From the NCBI GenBank assembly GCA_036625225.1, contig JAZKUF010000002.1:186001-250000 (forward strand): a DNA stretch of 64,000 nt, written 5' to 3'. Below the pieces are notes generated by a model that had not been told where the DNA came from, ran no database searches, and saw only the letters and a list, made by a program, of their open reading frames with translations. The translations under genes were made by a program, and so were the position numbers. Shown here piece by piece: positions 44,677 through 53,548 of this stretch. Origin of the DNA: Accumulibacter jenkinsii (lineage in GTDB: Bacteria > Pseudomonadota > Gammaproteobacteria > Burkholderiales > Rhodocyclaceae). Position 1 is the first letter of the stretch. Each line of letters starts with the position of its first letter.

Positions 44677-45993
44677 TCAGAGCAGCACGCGCCGCAGGTC
44701 GGCGAGCAGTTGCGCCACGTAGACGTTGAAACGGGTCGCCAGTGCGCCGTCGATGACGCGGTGGTCGGCGCTCAGGGACAGCGGCAGGATCAGGCGCGGC
44801 ACGAACTCCTGGCCGTTCCAGACCGGCTTCATCACCGCTTTGCTGACGCCGAGGATGGCGACTTCCGGCGCATTGACGATCGGCGAGAAAGCGGTGCCGC
44901 CGATGCCGCCGACGCTCGAGATGGTGAAGCAGGCGCCCGACATTTCGGCCGGTCCGAGCTTGCCGTCGCGCGCCTTTCTGGCCATTTCACCGCTTTCGAC
45001 AGCGAGATCGGCGACCGATTTCCGGTCGGCGTTCTTGATCACCGGAACGACCAGCCCGTTCGGCGTGTCGGCAGCGAAGGCGATGTGGAAATACTGCTTG
45101 AGGACCAGGTTGTCGCCATCGAGCGAGCTGTTGAACTCGGGAAACTTCTTCAAGGCGACGGTGCACGCCTTGATCAGGAAAGCGAGCATGGTGATCTTGA
45201 GGCCGGTCTTCTCGTTCTCGCGATTGATTGCGACACGAAAGGCTTCGAGGTCGGTGATGTCGGCGTCTTCGTGATAGGTGACGGCGGGAACCATCACCCA
45301 GTTGCGCGCCAGGTTCTGCGCCGAGATCTTCTTGATCCGCGCCAGCGGCCTGACCTCGACGGCGCCGAATTTCGCGAAATCGACCTTCGGCCACGGCAGG
45401 AGGTCGAGCCCGCCGCCGAGCGAGGGCGCAGCGGCAGCGGCCGGGGCGGCGGTCATGACGCCCTTGACATGGGCGCTGATGTCTTCCTTGAGGATGCGGC
45501 CTTTCGGTCCGCTCGGCGTCACTTTGCCCAGATCAACGCCGAGTTCACGTGCGAACTGGCGCACCGACGGGCTGGCGTGCGTTCGCGCAGACGGAGCGGG
45601 AGCGCCGGTCGGCGGGGCGGGTGATGCAACGGCGGCAGCGGGTGGCGGCACCACGGCCGCGGAGACGCTGGCGGGGGCAGCCACCGGCGCGACCGGAGCC
45701 GGCGGTGGCGGGGCGGCGGCGCTGTCGACCAGCGGTGCCACGTCGGTCGCAGCCGCCTCCTCGATGATGACGACGACCGTGCCTTCGGAGATCCGGTCGC
45801 CGAGCGCGACGCGGATTTCCTTCACCACACCGGCCGCCGACGAGGGCACATCCATCGTCGCCTTGTCCGATTCGAGGGTGACCAGCGCATCGTCGACCTT
45901 GACGACGTCACCGGCCCTGACGCAGATGTCGATCACCGGCACGTCGTGGTAATCGCCGATGTCGGGGACTTTTACTTCGATCAATTGACTCAT
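44677..45993 (-). CDS. aceF: Dihydrolipoamide acetyltransferase (E2)
   Basis: A 438-residue core subunit of pyruvate dehydrogenase. It has one lipoyl domain with the lipoyl Lys in LESDKATMDVPSS, a long Ala/Pro/Val hinge, a peripheral-subunit-binding domain (SPSVRQFARELGVDLGKVTPSGPKGR is split across about residues 145-170) and the catalytic domain ending with LSADHRVIDGALATRF (His and Asp of the active site). Many E2 proteins carry two or three lipoyl domains; one here is on the small side. Its lipoyl domain is very similar to that of the neighbouring E3. Confidence 0.94.
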   Translation of the reverse strand: MSQLIEVKVPDIGDYHDVPVIDICVRAGDVVKVDDALVTLESDKATMDVPSSAAGVVKEIRVALGDRISEGTVVVIIEEAAATDVAPLVDSAAAPPPPAPVAPVAAPASVSAAVVPPPAAAVASPAPPTGAPAPSARTHASPSVRQFARELGVDLGKVTPSGPKGRILKEDISAHVKGVMTAAPAAAAAPSLGGGLDLLPWPKVDFAKFGAVEVRPLARIKKISAQNLARNWVMVPAVTYHEDADITDLEAFRVAINRENEKTGLKITMLAFLIKACTVALKKFPEFNSSLDGDNLVLKQYFHIAFAADTPNGLVVPVIKNADRKSVADLAVESGEMARKARDGKLGPAEMSGACFTISSVGGIGGTAFSPIVNAPEVAILGVSKAVMKPVWNGQEFVPRLILPLSLSADHRVIDGALATRFNVYVAQLLADLRRVLL

Positions 45994-46005
45994 CAGAGGG
46001 CTCCC

Positions 46006-48699
46006 TTAAACCGTCGTCGGGTTGGGCTTGGCGACATCGATGCCGTAGCGCGCGATCGCCTCGGCAACCTTGCTGCGCTCGATCGTGCCGTCGTCGGCGA
46101 GGGCCTTCAGCGCCGCCACGGTCACCCAGCGGCGATCGACCTCGAAGAAATGGCGCAGCTGCGCGCGCGTGTCCGAGCGGCCGAAGCCGTCGGTGCCGAG
46201 CGTCACGTAGCGACGGTTCAGGAAGGGACGGATCTGGTCGGCGAACATGCGCACGTAATCGGTGGCGGCGATGATCGGTCCCCGCGTATCGCCCAGACAC
46301 GCCTCGACGTGCGAGACCCGCGGCTTCGCCAGCGGGTTGAGCATGTTCCAGCGCTGCACGTCATTGCCGTTGCGCCCGAGTTCGGTAAAGCTCGGGCAAC
46401 CCCAGAGGTCGGCGTCGACGCCCCAGTCGTTCTTGAGCAGTTCGGCGGCGGCGATGACTTCGCGGAAAATCGTTCCCGACCCCAGGAGCTGTACTCGCGG
46501 TGCCGCCGGATTGCTGTCCGATGACTGGCCGCGACGCAGCAGATAGAGCCCCTTGAGGATGTCGGCTTCGGCGCCGGCGGGCATCTCCGGATGTTCGTAA
46601 TTCTCGTTCATCACGGTGATGTAGTAGAAGATGTCCTCCTGTTCCTGGTACATCCGCCGCAAGCCCTCGCGCATGATCACCGCGACTTCGAAGGAGAAGG
46701 TCGGGTCGTAGCTGAGGCAGTTCGGAATCAGGCCGGAAAGGACCAGCGAGTGGCCATCCTCGTGTTGCAGCCCTTCGCCGTTCAAGGTCGTGCGACCGGC
46801 CGTGCCACCGATCAGGAAACCGCGCGCACGCTGGTCGCCAGCCGCCCAGCAGAGGTCCATGGTGCGCTGGAAACCGAACATCGAATAGCAGATGTAGAAA
46901 GGAATCATCTGCACACCATGCACCGAGTAGGCGGTCGCAGCGGCGATCCAGTCGCTCATCGCGCCGGCTTCGTTGATCCCTTCCTGCAGCACCTGACCGT
47001 CTTTCGACTCCTTGTAGAACATCAGCTGGTCATGGTCTTCGGGAACATATTTCTGCCCTTCCTGATTCCAGATGCCGATCTGCCGGAAGAGCCCCTCCAT
47101 GCCGAAGGTGCGTGATTCGTCAGGAACGATCGGCACGACGTGGCGGCCCACCTTCTTGTCCTTGAGCAGGATATTGAGAAAGCGGACGATGATCATCGTC
47201 GTGGACACCTCGCGCCCTTCGCCCGATGCCTTGAGCAGCGTCTCGAACGCCGACAGTTCGGGGATCTCGAGGGCCGCCGCCTGGCGCCTGCGTTTCGGCA
47301 GATAGCCGCCGAGATCCATTCGCCGCTGCCGCATGTAGGTCAGTTCGGGCGAACCTTCGGCGAATTTCAGATAAGGCAGCTCCTCGATCTGGTCGTCGCG
47401 CACCGGCAGGCTGAAGCGATCACGGAAACGCTTGATCGCCTCGTAGTCGAGCTTCTTCTGCTGATGCGAGATGTTCATCGCCTCGCCCGCCTGGCCCATG
47501 CCGAAGCCCTTGATCGTCTTGGCGAGGATCAATGTCGGCTGGCCCTGATGCTCGACGGCGCTCTTGTAGGCGCTGAAGATCTTGAAGATGTCGTGGCCGC
47601 CGCGGTTCAGCGCCCAGACCTGCTCATCGGTCCAGTCGGCGACCAGCGCCTTGAGTTCCGGGGTGTTGAAGAAGTGCTCGCGGACGTAAGCGCCGTCCTT
47701 GGCCTTGAAGGTCTGATACTCGCCGTCGAGCGCCGCCATCATGCGCTGCTTCAGGATGCCCTGCTTGTCGCGCAGCAGGAGCGTGTCCCACTGGGTTCCC
47801 CAGATCAGCTTGATGACGTTCCAGCCGGCGCCGCGGAAGGTGCCCTCGAGTTCCTGGATGATCTTGCCGTTGCCGCGCACCGGACCGTCGAGGCGCTGCA
47901 GGTTGCAGTTGATGACGAAGATCAGGTTGTCGAGTTTCTCCCGCGCCGCCATGCCGATGGCGCCGAGCGACTCGACCTCGTCGGTCTCGCCGTCACCGAG
48001 GAAGGCCCAGACCTTGCGGTCGCCGGCGGCAATGAAGCCCCGGCTGTCGAGGTACTTCATGAAGCGCGCGTGGTAGATCGCCTGCAGCGGGCCGAGGCCC
48101 ATCGAGACCGTCGGGAATTGCCAGAAGTCGGGCATCAGCCACGGGTGCGGGTACGACGAGATGCCCTGACCATCGACTTCCTGCCGGAAGCGGTCCATCT
48201 GATCGTCGGTAAACCGCCCGAGCAGGTGGGCACGCGCATAGATGCCGGGAACCGAGTGGCCCTGGAAGAGGATCAGGTCGCCGCCGTGCTGCTCCGACGG
48301 GGCGCGCCAGAACCAAGAGAAACCGACGTCGTAGAGCGCCGCGGCCGAAGCGAACGAGGCGATATGGCCGCCGACGTTGCTGTCGCGGTTGGCCCGGACG
48401 ACCATCGCCATCGCGTTCCAGCGGATGTAGTTGTGAATCCTGATTTCCAGGTCGGCGTTGCCGGGATACTTCGGCTGGCGGTCGACCGGAATGGTGTTCA
48501 CGTATTCGGTGGTGGCGCTGTAGGGGAGGTCGATTCCCGCCTGGCGGGCCTGAGCAATCAGGCCTGCGATCAGGAAATGGGCGCGCTCGATGCCTTCCCG
48601 ATCGATCACGCCGCTCAGTGCGTCCTGCCATTCCTGGGTTTCCTGCGGGTCGGCGTCACTGATGCCGGCCGTCAGCGCGTTTTCGGGCAGAGCTGCCAT
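46006..48699 (-). CDS. aceE: Pyruvate dehydrogenase E1 component (homodimeric)
   Basis: An 897-residue thiamine-diphosphate enzyme that decarboxylates pyruvate and transfers the acetyl group to E2. The ThDP motif runs from FLGDGETDEVESLGAIGMAA to IFVINCNLQRLDGPVRGN. The active-site loop GFGMGQAGEAMNISHQQKKL and the C-terminal domain with GTDGFGRSDTRAQLRHFFEV are as in the E. coli-type AceE. Start 48699 is chosen for the AGGAG upstream; the longer frame has no family match. First gene of the operon. Confidence 0.96.
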   Translation of the reverse strand: MAALPENALTAGISDADPQETQEWQDALSGVIDREGIERAHFLIAGLIAQARQAGIDLPYSATTEYVNTIPVDRQPKYPGNADLEIRIHNYIRWNAMAMVVRANRDSNVGGHIASFASAAALYDVGFSWFWRAPSEQHGGDLILFQGHSVPGIYARAHLLGRFTDDQMDRFRQEVDGQGISSYPHPWLMPDFWQFPTVSMGLGPLQAIYHARFMKYLDSRGFIAAGDRKVWAFLGDGETDEVESLGAIGMAAREKLDNLIFVINCNLQRLDGPVRGNGKIIQELEGTFRGAGWNVIKLIWGTQWDTLLLRDKQGILKQRMMAALDGEYQTFKAKDGAYVREHFFNTPELKALVADWTDEQVWALNRGGHDIFKIFSAYKSAVEHQGQPTLILAKTIKGFGMGQAGEAMNISHQQKKLDYEAIKRFRDRFSLPVRDDQIEELPYLKFAEGSPELTYMRQRRMDLGGYLPKRRRQAAALEIPELSAFETLLKASGEGREVSTTMIIVRFLNILLKDKKVGRHVVPIVPDESRTFGMEGLFRQIGIWNQEGQKYVPEDHDQLMFYKESKDGQVLQEGINEAGAMSDWIAAATAYSVHGVQMIPFYICYSMFGFQRTMDLCWAAGDQRARGFLIGGTAGRTTLNGEGLQHEDGHSLVLSGLIPNCLSYDPTFSFEVAVIMREGLRRMYQEQEDIFYYITVMNENYEHPEMPAGAEADILKGLYLLRRGQSSDSNPAAPRVQLLGSGTIFREVIAAAELLKNDWGVDADLWGCPSFTELGRNGNDVQRWNMLNPLAKPRVSHVEACLGDTRGPIIAATDYVRMFADQIRPFLNRRYVTLGTDGFGRSDTRAQLRHFFEVDRRWVTVAALKALADDGTIERSKVAEAIARYGIDVAKPNPTTV

Positions 48700-48826
48700 G
48701 ATGGGATCTCCTGATCTCGTGAAATGAGTAGTGCTCTTGGCGCGTCTCTGTGGACGGCAGAAAGCAGGGTAATACGTTGCTGCACGGCGTGGTACCGCAG
48801 CGCAGCAATCGAGGAAAAAATTGCGG

Positions 48827-48855
48827 ATTGTAAGATACAATTTTGCATGCTGCAA
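48827..48855 (-). promoter_or_regulatory. aceE promoter overlapping a 6-3-6 palindrome (GntR/PdhR-like operator)
   Basis: On the minus strand TTGCAG (48855-48850) and TACAAT (48832-48827) are spaced by 17 bases. The -10 box is one arm of attgta-aga-tacaat (48827-48841), a perfect six-base inverted repeat with three-base spacer. PdhR sites in enterobacteria have the same ATTGxx-N3-xxCAAT layout, and FadR-subfamily GntR regulators favour GT-N-AC cores. A repressor binding here would block RNA polymerase. The identity of the regulator is inference. Confidence 0.6.
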
Positions 48856-48893
48856 TTGACAGCGCCGCCCCACCGACCCGCCGACCGCAGCCC

Positions 48894-49136
48894 TCAGCGC
48901 GGCCAGAATCCGGCGCCGACCCTCAGCGCCGCGAACAGCCCGGCGAAGACGTCGAGCGTCCAGTGCGTCCGCAGCACGATGACCAGGGCCCTCTGCAGCA
49001 CGGCAGGCAGCGCGGCGAACCAGGTCGGCGCGTCGTTGCCGAGGGTGATGACATGAATGGCGCCGTAGACCGCCAGCGCGGTGTGTCCCGAAAAGAAAAA
49101 GTCGTTGCCAATACCGGGACAGCGTTCAGCGTGTCC
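48894..49136 (-). pseudogene. C-terminal remnant of a PAP2-type phosphatase
   Basis: Translation of the minus strand right after the CoA-transferase stop gives GIGNDFFFSGHTALAVYGAI and then RTHWTLDVFAGLFAALRVGA, ending at 48894. These are the second and third phosphatase motifs (SGHT and H-x4-D) of PAP2 or sphingomyelin-synthase-like membrane phosphatases. The first motif and most of the membrane helices are missing and no start codon is present, so it is a 5'-truncated remnant. Confidence 0.65.
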
Positions 49137-51140
49137 TCACTGCCGCCGGAGTCGGGCTTCGGCTTCGGCCGCCGTCTCGTAGCTCTGGGCGGCAACTTTC
49201 CCTTTCTCCAGGGCTTCGCCGAGTCGCGCGCGGAAGAAGGTATTGGAGGTGAAACGCGTCACGTCGTGGTAGCAGGTCTCCATCAGGACCCTGACCATCT
49301 CGACGTAGTCGTCAACCAGTTCGGGCAGGATCGAAAAGCGGTCGTAATTGACGATCGCGTAGACCTTGTGGCCGAGCGGCGCGAGCTTGTCGATGACCGC
49401 CTGGCGAACACGTTCGATGTCGGCGTGGCTGCGAATGTCGAGCCCCTCGAAATTGAGATAGAGAATGTTCTTGTCGCGCTGATACGAGAGACGTTCGGCG
49501 AGCGGAAGTTCCAGCATCTGCGACCGCAGCTTCATCGGCTCGTCGCGAAAGATCCGGCCATCCATCAGGCGCGGGAGCGAATGCATCACCGGCACGAAAT
49601 CCATGCGGTCGAGGATATCCTTCTGCAGATCGACGCCGGGAGCGATTTCGATCAGTTCCAGCCCCTCGGCGCACAGTCGGAAAACGCAGCGTTCGGTCAC
49701 GTAGAGAACGCTCATGCCCTTTTTCTGCGCCTGCGCGCCGCTGAAGGTCCGGTGTTCGACGGTCTTGACGAACTTTCTCGCCGAACCGTCCTCGACGATC
49801 CGCAGTTGCCCGTCGCTCAGCATCACTTCCAGTTTGCCGGCGGTAAAGGTACCGACAAAGACCACCTTCTTGGCATTCTGCGAGATGTTGATGAAACCGC
49901 CGGCGCCGGCGAGGCGGGGACCGAACTTCGAAACGTTGAGGTTGCCCTGCTGGTCGGCCTGCGCAAGGCCCAGGAAAGCGATATCGAGGCCACCGCCATC
50001 GTAGAAGTCGAACTGGCTGGGCTGGTCGATCACCGCCTGGGCGTTAGTCGCTGCACCGAAATTGAGCCCGCCGGCCGGGATGCCGCCGATCACGCCCGGT
50101 TCTGCGGTCATCGTCATCAGGTCGGCGATCTTCTCCTCGGCGGCGACGCTGGCCACACCTTCCGGCATGCCGATGCCGAGATTGACCACCGCATTCGGTT
50201 TCAACTCGAGCGCCGCCCGCCGCACGATGATCTTGCGCTCGCTCATCGCCATCGGCGGAATGGCCGACAACGGCACCCTGATCTCGCCCGAAAAGGCAGC
50301 GCTGTACTGTTCACCGAAAGTCTGCATGTGGTATTCGGGCTTTTCGGCGACCACCACGCAATCGACGAGAATGCCGGGGATTTTCACCTGTCGCGGATTG
50401 AGCGTGCCGCGCTCGGCGATCCGTTCGACCTGAACGATGACGATGCCGCCCGAGTTCCGGGCCGCCATCGCGATCGCCTGCGCTTCCAGCGTCAGCGCCT
50501 CCTTTTCCATGGTCACGTTGCCGTCCGCATCGGCCGTCGTGCCGCGGATGATGCCGACATGAATCGGGAAAGCCTTGTAGAAGAGATACTCCTCGCCGTC
50601 GATTTCCAGCACGCGGACGAGCTCGTCACGGGTCATTTCGTTCAGCTTGCCGCCGCCGAAGCGCGGGTCGACGAAGGTGCCGAGACCGACGCGGGTGATC
50701 GTTCCCGGCTTGCCGGCGGCAATGTCGCGAAAGAGGTGCGCGATCACCCCTTGCGGCAGGTTGTACGCCTCGATGCGATTGGCCACCGCGAGCTGCTGCA
50801 GTTTCGGCACCAGCCCCCAGTGCCCGCCGATGACGCGGCGAACCAGGCCCGCATGGCCGAGGTGATTGAGCCCGCGCTCCTTGCCGTCGCCCTGCCCGGC
50901 CGCGTACACCAGGGTCAGGTCGCGCGGCTGCCCGATGCCGTTCGGATCCTCGCTCGCACCGGCAATAAAGCGGTCTTCCAGGGCAAGGGCAATGTTCTCG
51001 GCGAAACCGATGCCGACGAAACCGCTGGTGGCGACCGTGTCTGCGTCGCGAATCAGACGCACCGCCGCCAGCGCAGAGACGACCTTGCCGGTATCGGAAG
51101 CGCGTAGCGCGGAGGCCATGGGATGGCTGTCGAGAGGCAT
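49137..51140 (-). CDS. Acyl-CoA:acetate CoA-transferase (fused two-subunit type)
   Basis: A 667-residue enzyme of CoA-transferase family I with both halves in one chain, like YdiF or propionate CoA-transferase. The N-terminal half has SGFVGIGFAENIALALEDRF; the C-terminal half has the catalytic Glu near residue 345 in TAEPGVIGGIPAGGLNFGAA and NLGIGMPEGVASVAAEE. A C-terminal extension of about 150 residues goes beyond the usual 520-residue size. ATG 51140 follows GGAG and is preferred over the longer frame. It could move CoA between acetyl-CoA or acetoacetyl-CoA and free acids; exact substrates are not decided by sequence. Confidence 0.87.
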   Translation of the reverse strand: MPLDSHPMASALRASDTGKVVSALAAVRLIRDADTVATSGFVGIGFAENIALALEDRFIAGASEDPNGIGQPRDLTLVYAAGQGDGKERGLNHLGHAGLVRRVIGGHWGLVPKLQQLAVANRIEAYNLPQGVIAHLFRDIAAGKPGTITRVGLGTFVDPRFGGGKLNEMTRDELVRVLEIDGEEYLFYKAFPIHVGIIRGTTADADGNVTMEKEALTLEAQAIAMAARNSGGIVIVQVERIAERGTLNPRQVKIPGILVDCVVVAEKPEYHMQTFGEQYSAAFSGEIRVPLSAIPPMAMSERKIIVRRAALELKPNAVVNLGIGMPEGVASVAAEEKIADLMTMTAEPGVIGGIPAGGLNFGAATNAQAVIDQPSQFDFYDGGGLDIAFLGLAQADQQGNLNVSKFGPRLAGAGGFINISQNAKKVVFVGTFTAGKLEVMLSDGQLRIVEDGSARKFVKTVEHRTFSGAQAQKKGMSVLYVTERCVFRLCAEGLELIEIAPGVDLQKDILDRMDFVPVMHSLPRLMDGRIFRDEPMKLRSQMLELPLAERLSYQRDKNILYLNFEGLDIRSHADIERVRQAVIDKLAPLGHKVYAIVNYDRFSILPELVDDYVEMVRVLMETCYHDVTRFTSNTFFRARLGEALEKGKVAAQSYETAAEAEARLRRQ

Positions 51141-51310
51141 GACTTTTCTCCAGGTGGTGGTGGTGTCTGCAGTCTGCACGCAACAGACCCTGTCGTGCAA
51201 CCTTGCCGTGCAGGTCGCCCCGACACTTCACGAAGCTCCCCGAATCGGCCAGCGGGAGGCTCCACGAGCCGGATCGGGGAAAGCGCTGCGCGACACCCGC
51301 AAGCCTGCTC

Positions 51311-51913
51311 TCAGGCCGCCATGTAGCGTCCCGGGCGGTGATTGATCGCCAGCGTCAGGTTCAGCGCCGCTGCGCCGACCAGCGAAATGACGATCCGCTC
51401 GGGCGGCAGCAGGGTCAGTGACGCGCCGATGATGGCAACGTCGATGGCGAGCTGGACGTAGCCGGCGCGCCAGCCGAAGCGTTCCTGCAGCCAGTGCGCG
51501 ATGATGTTCAATCCGCCGAGGCTGCCCTGGTGGCGGAAGAGGATGATCATCGCCACCCCCGCCAGCAGCCCGCCCATGATCGCCGCGTAGAGCGGCGCGA
51601 GGGTTCCGAAGCTGATGCAGCGCGGCAGGAGGTCGGTCGCCAGTGACAGCAGCCCGATCGCACACAGCGTCTTGATGGCAAAGGCGCGGCCCACCTGGAA
51701 CCAGGCGAAGACGACGAAGGGGACGTTGATCGCGAAGACCAGCGTGCCGAGACCGGCGCCGCTGGCATAGTGGACGAGAAAGGCGAGCCCGACCGTGCCG
51801 CCGGTGATCAGGCCGGCGTCCTTCAGCAGGCTGAGGCCGAGCGAGCCAACGAGCGCGGCGGCGACCAGCGCCTGGGCGTCTTCGAGCAGGTTGTGGTGCA
51901 GAGGAGCGTTCAT
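51311..51913 (-). CDS. YitT family membrane protein
   Basis: A 200-residue protein with about five hydrophobic segments. Family blocks: GLSLLKDAGLITGGTVGLAF, LVFAINVPFVVFAWFQVGRA and YAAIMGGLLAGVAMIILFRH followed by GSLGGLNIIAHW. The C-terminal DUF2179 domain found in Bacillus YitT is absent. It is probably a transporter, but the substrate is unknown. Start 51913 is the Met beginning the family N-terminus. Divergent from the CsgG-like gene. Confidence 0.85.
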   Translation of the reverse strand: MNAPLHHNLLEDAQALVAAALVGSLGLSLLKDAGLITGGTVGLAFLVHYASGAGLGTLVFAINVPFVVFAWFQVGRAFAIKTLCAIGLLSLATDLLPRCISFGTLAPLYAAIMGGLLAGVAMIILFRHQGSLGGLNIIAHWLQERFGWRAGYVQLAIDVAIIGASLTLLPPERIVISLVGAAALNLTLAINHRPGRYMAA

Positions 51914-52193
51914 GAACAGGAGGAAAGAGGGATGCGCTGCCGATACCGGATGGACCCGTATTGTCGCCGATCGGCGCCACCGGCGGCAGAACATTCCTGA
52001 CTACTTTCGGGCACCCGGGCGAGGGCATCTGCGGCGTGCCGGGCCGCGAAAATCATGGGGAGATCAGGGCAGGAAAATGGCCTTCGGCGGTCGGCGGCCA
52101 GCCGTTTTTTGGCATAATGCAGCGCTGGTGCGGGAAGTTTGCGGCGCTCGGCAACCCGGGACACCAAAATTGACCAACTCCAAGGAGAAATTG

Positions 52194-53063
52194 ATGTCGT
52201 TGCTGAATTCCGCTCACGGGGCGTGCTTTGCGCTCGTCGCCACAGCCCTGCTTGCCGGCTGCTCGAACATGCAGATGGGGTCGCCCGATGCGAAGACCAC
52301 AGCCACCGGATCGGCCGGCGGAGCCAACGCCGAGAACGCCAACAGCCAGCTCGAAAAATGCAGTAGTTCGCTCGGCACGGTGGCCGTGGTCGAAGACACC
52401 AGCGCGCCGTGGTACGGCATCCTGACCGGCCAGATGAAGCTGGGTTCGACGACCCCCGTTCTCAAGCTGTTGATCCAGCAGTCCAACTGCTTCGTGGTCG
52501 TCGATCGTGGCCGGGCGATGAACAACATGATGCAGGAACGTGCCCTTGACCAGACCGGAGAATTGCGCAAGGGCTCGAAGTTCGGCAAGGGCCAGATGGT
52601 CTCGGCCGACTACGCCATGAGCCCATCGATCACGTTCAGCAACAACAATGCGGGCGGCATGGCTGGCGGTCTGGGCGGCTTCGGCGGCGCGGCGGGTCTC
52701 ATCGGTCTCGTCGCCGGCAGCATGAACGTCAAGGAAGCGAGCACGCTGCTGACGCTGGTCGACAACCGCTCCGGCGTGCAACTCGCCGCAGCCGAGGGCA
52801 GTGCCAAGAACATGGACTTCGGTGGCATGGGCGCCCTTCTCGGCGGCGGCCTCGGCGCGGCCGGCGGTGGCTATTCCAACACGGCCGAGGGCAAGGTGAT
52901 CGTCGCCGCCTTCACCGATTCGTACAACAGCCTGGTGCGGGCGGTCCGCAACTACAAGGCCCAGGAGGTCAGGGGCGGCCTGGGCACCGGCGGCAACCTG
53001 GGCGTGCAAGGGGCAGCCGAAGCCCAGGGTTCTGCGAAGAAGAAGAAGAAGCCAAGCAAGTAA
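52194..53063 (+). CDS. CsgG-like outer-membrane lipoprotein
   Basis: A 289-residue exported protein. The N-terminus ends in a canonical lipobox, ATALLAGCSNM, so it should be lipid-anchored. The central part has LLIQQSNCFVVVDRGRAMNN, then QMVSADYAMSPSITFSNNNA, as in CsgG/curli-assembly-type proteins, with two Gly-rich loops (GGMAGGLGGFGGAAGL and GALLGGGLGAAGGGYS). The tail is Lys-rich. CsgG relatives form secretion pores or act as accessory lipoproteins; no csgA, csgE or csgF is nearby. AAGGAGA precedes ATG 52194. Confidence 0.8.
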   Translation: MSLLNSAHGACFALVATALLAGCSNMQMGSPDAKTTATGSAGGANAENANSQLEKCSSSLGTVAVVEDTSAPWYGILTGQMKLGSTTPVLKLLIQQSNCFVVVDRGRAMNNMMQERALDQTGELRKGSKFGKGQMVSADYAMSPSITFSNNNAGGMAGGLGGFGGAAGLIGLVAGSMNVKEASTLLTLVDNRSGVQLAAAEGSAKNMDFGGMGALLGGGLGAAGGGYSNTAEGKVIVAAFTDSYNSLVRAVRNYKAQEVRGGLGTGGNLGVQGAAEAQGSAKKKKKPSK

Positions 53064-53115
53064 TTGTCGCCGCCTCGCCGCCCGCCGGAGCGGCTTCGCT
53101 GGTCCGCAAAGGGGA

Positions 53116-53535
53116 CTAGCGCGACGGCTCGGTGACAAAGGCGATCCTCTCCAGACCCGCTCGCTGGGCGTGCGCGAGCACCTCGGTGACGCGCTCATAG
53201 CGCGTTGCACGATCGGCGCGCAGATGCAGTTCGGGCGGCCTGCCGGCGGCGGCGACGGCGGCCAGGCGGGCCGCGAGCGCGCTGCGCTCGACCGCCACGC
53301 CATCGACGAAGACCACGCCGGCGGCGTCGATGGCCACTGTAACGACTGGCGGCTGCTCGTCGAGTCGGCCGGCTTCGACGCGCGGCAGATCGACCGGAAC
53401 CGCCTGTTGAAAAAGCGGCGCCGTGATGATGAAGATCACCAGCAGCACCAGCAGCACATCGACCAGCGGCGTGGTGTTGATCTCCGCCATCGGCTGACTG
53501 CCACCGCCGCCCTGATCGAATGAACCGAAAGCCAT
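53116..53535 (-). CDS. exbD: ExbD-type biopolymer transport protein
   Basis: A 139-residue inner-membrane protein with one helix, INTTPLVDVLLVLLVIFIIT, carrying the proton-path Asp, and a periplasmic domain ending in VLAHAQRAGLERIAFVTEPS. With ExbB it uses the proton gradient to power TonB. Start 53535 fits the family N-terminus; 13 bases follow the exbB stop. Confidence 0.92.
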   Translation of the reverse strand: MAFGSFDQGGGGSQPMAEINTTPLVDVLLVLLVIFIITAPLFQQAVPVDLPRVEAGRLDEQPPVVTVAIDAAGVVFVDGVAVERSALAARLAAVAAAGRPPELHLRADRATRYERVTEVLAHAQRAGLERIAFVTEPSR

Positions 53536-53548
53536 CGCCGTCGCCTCC

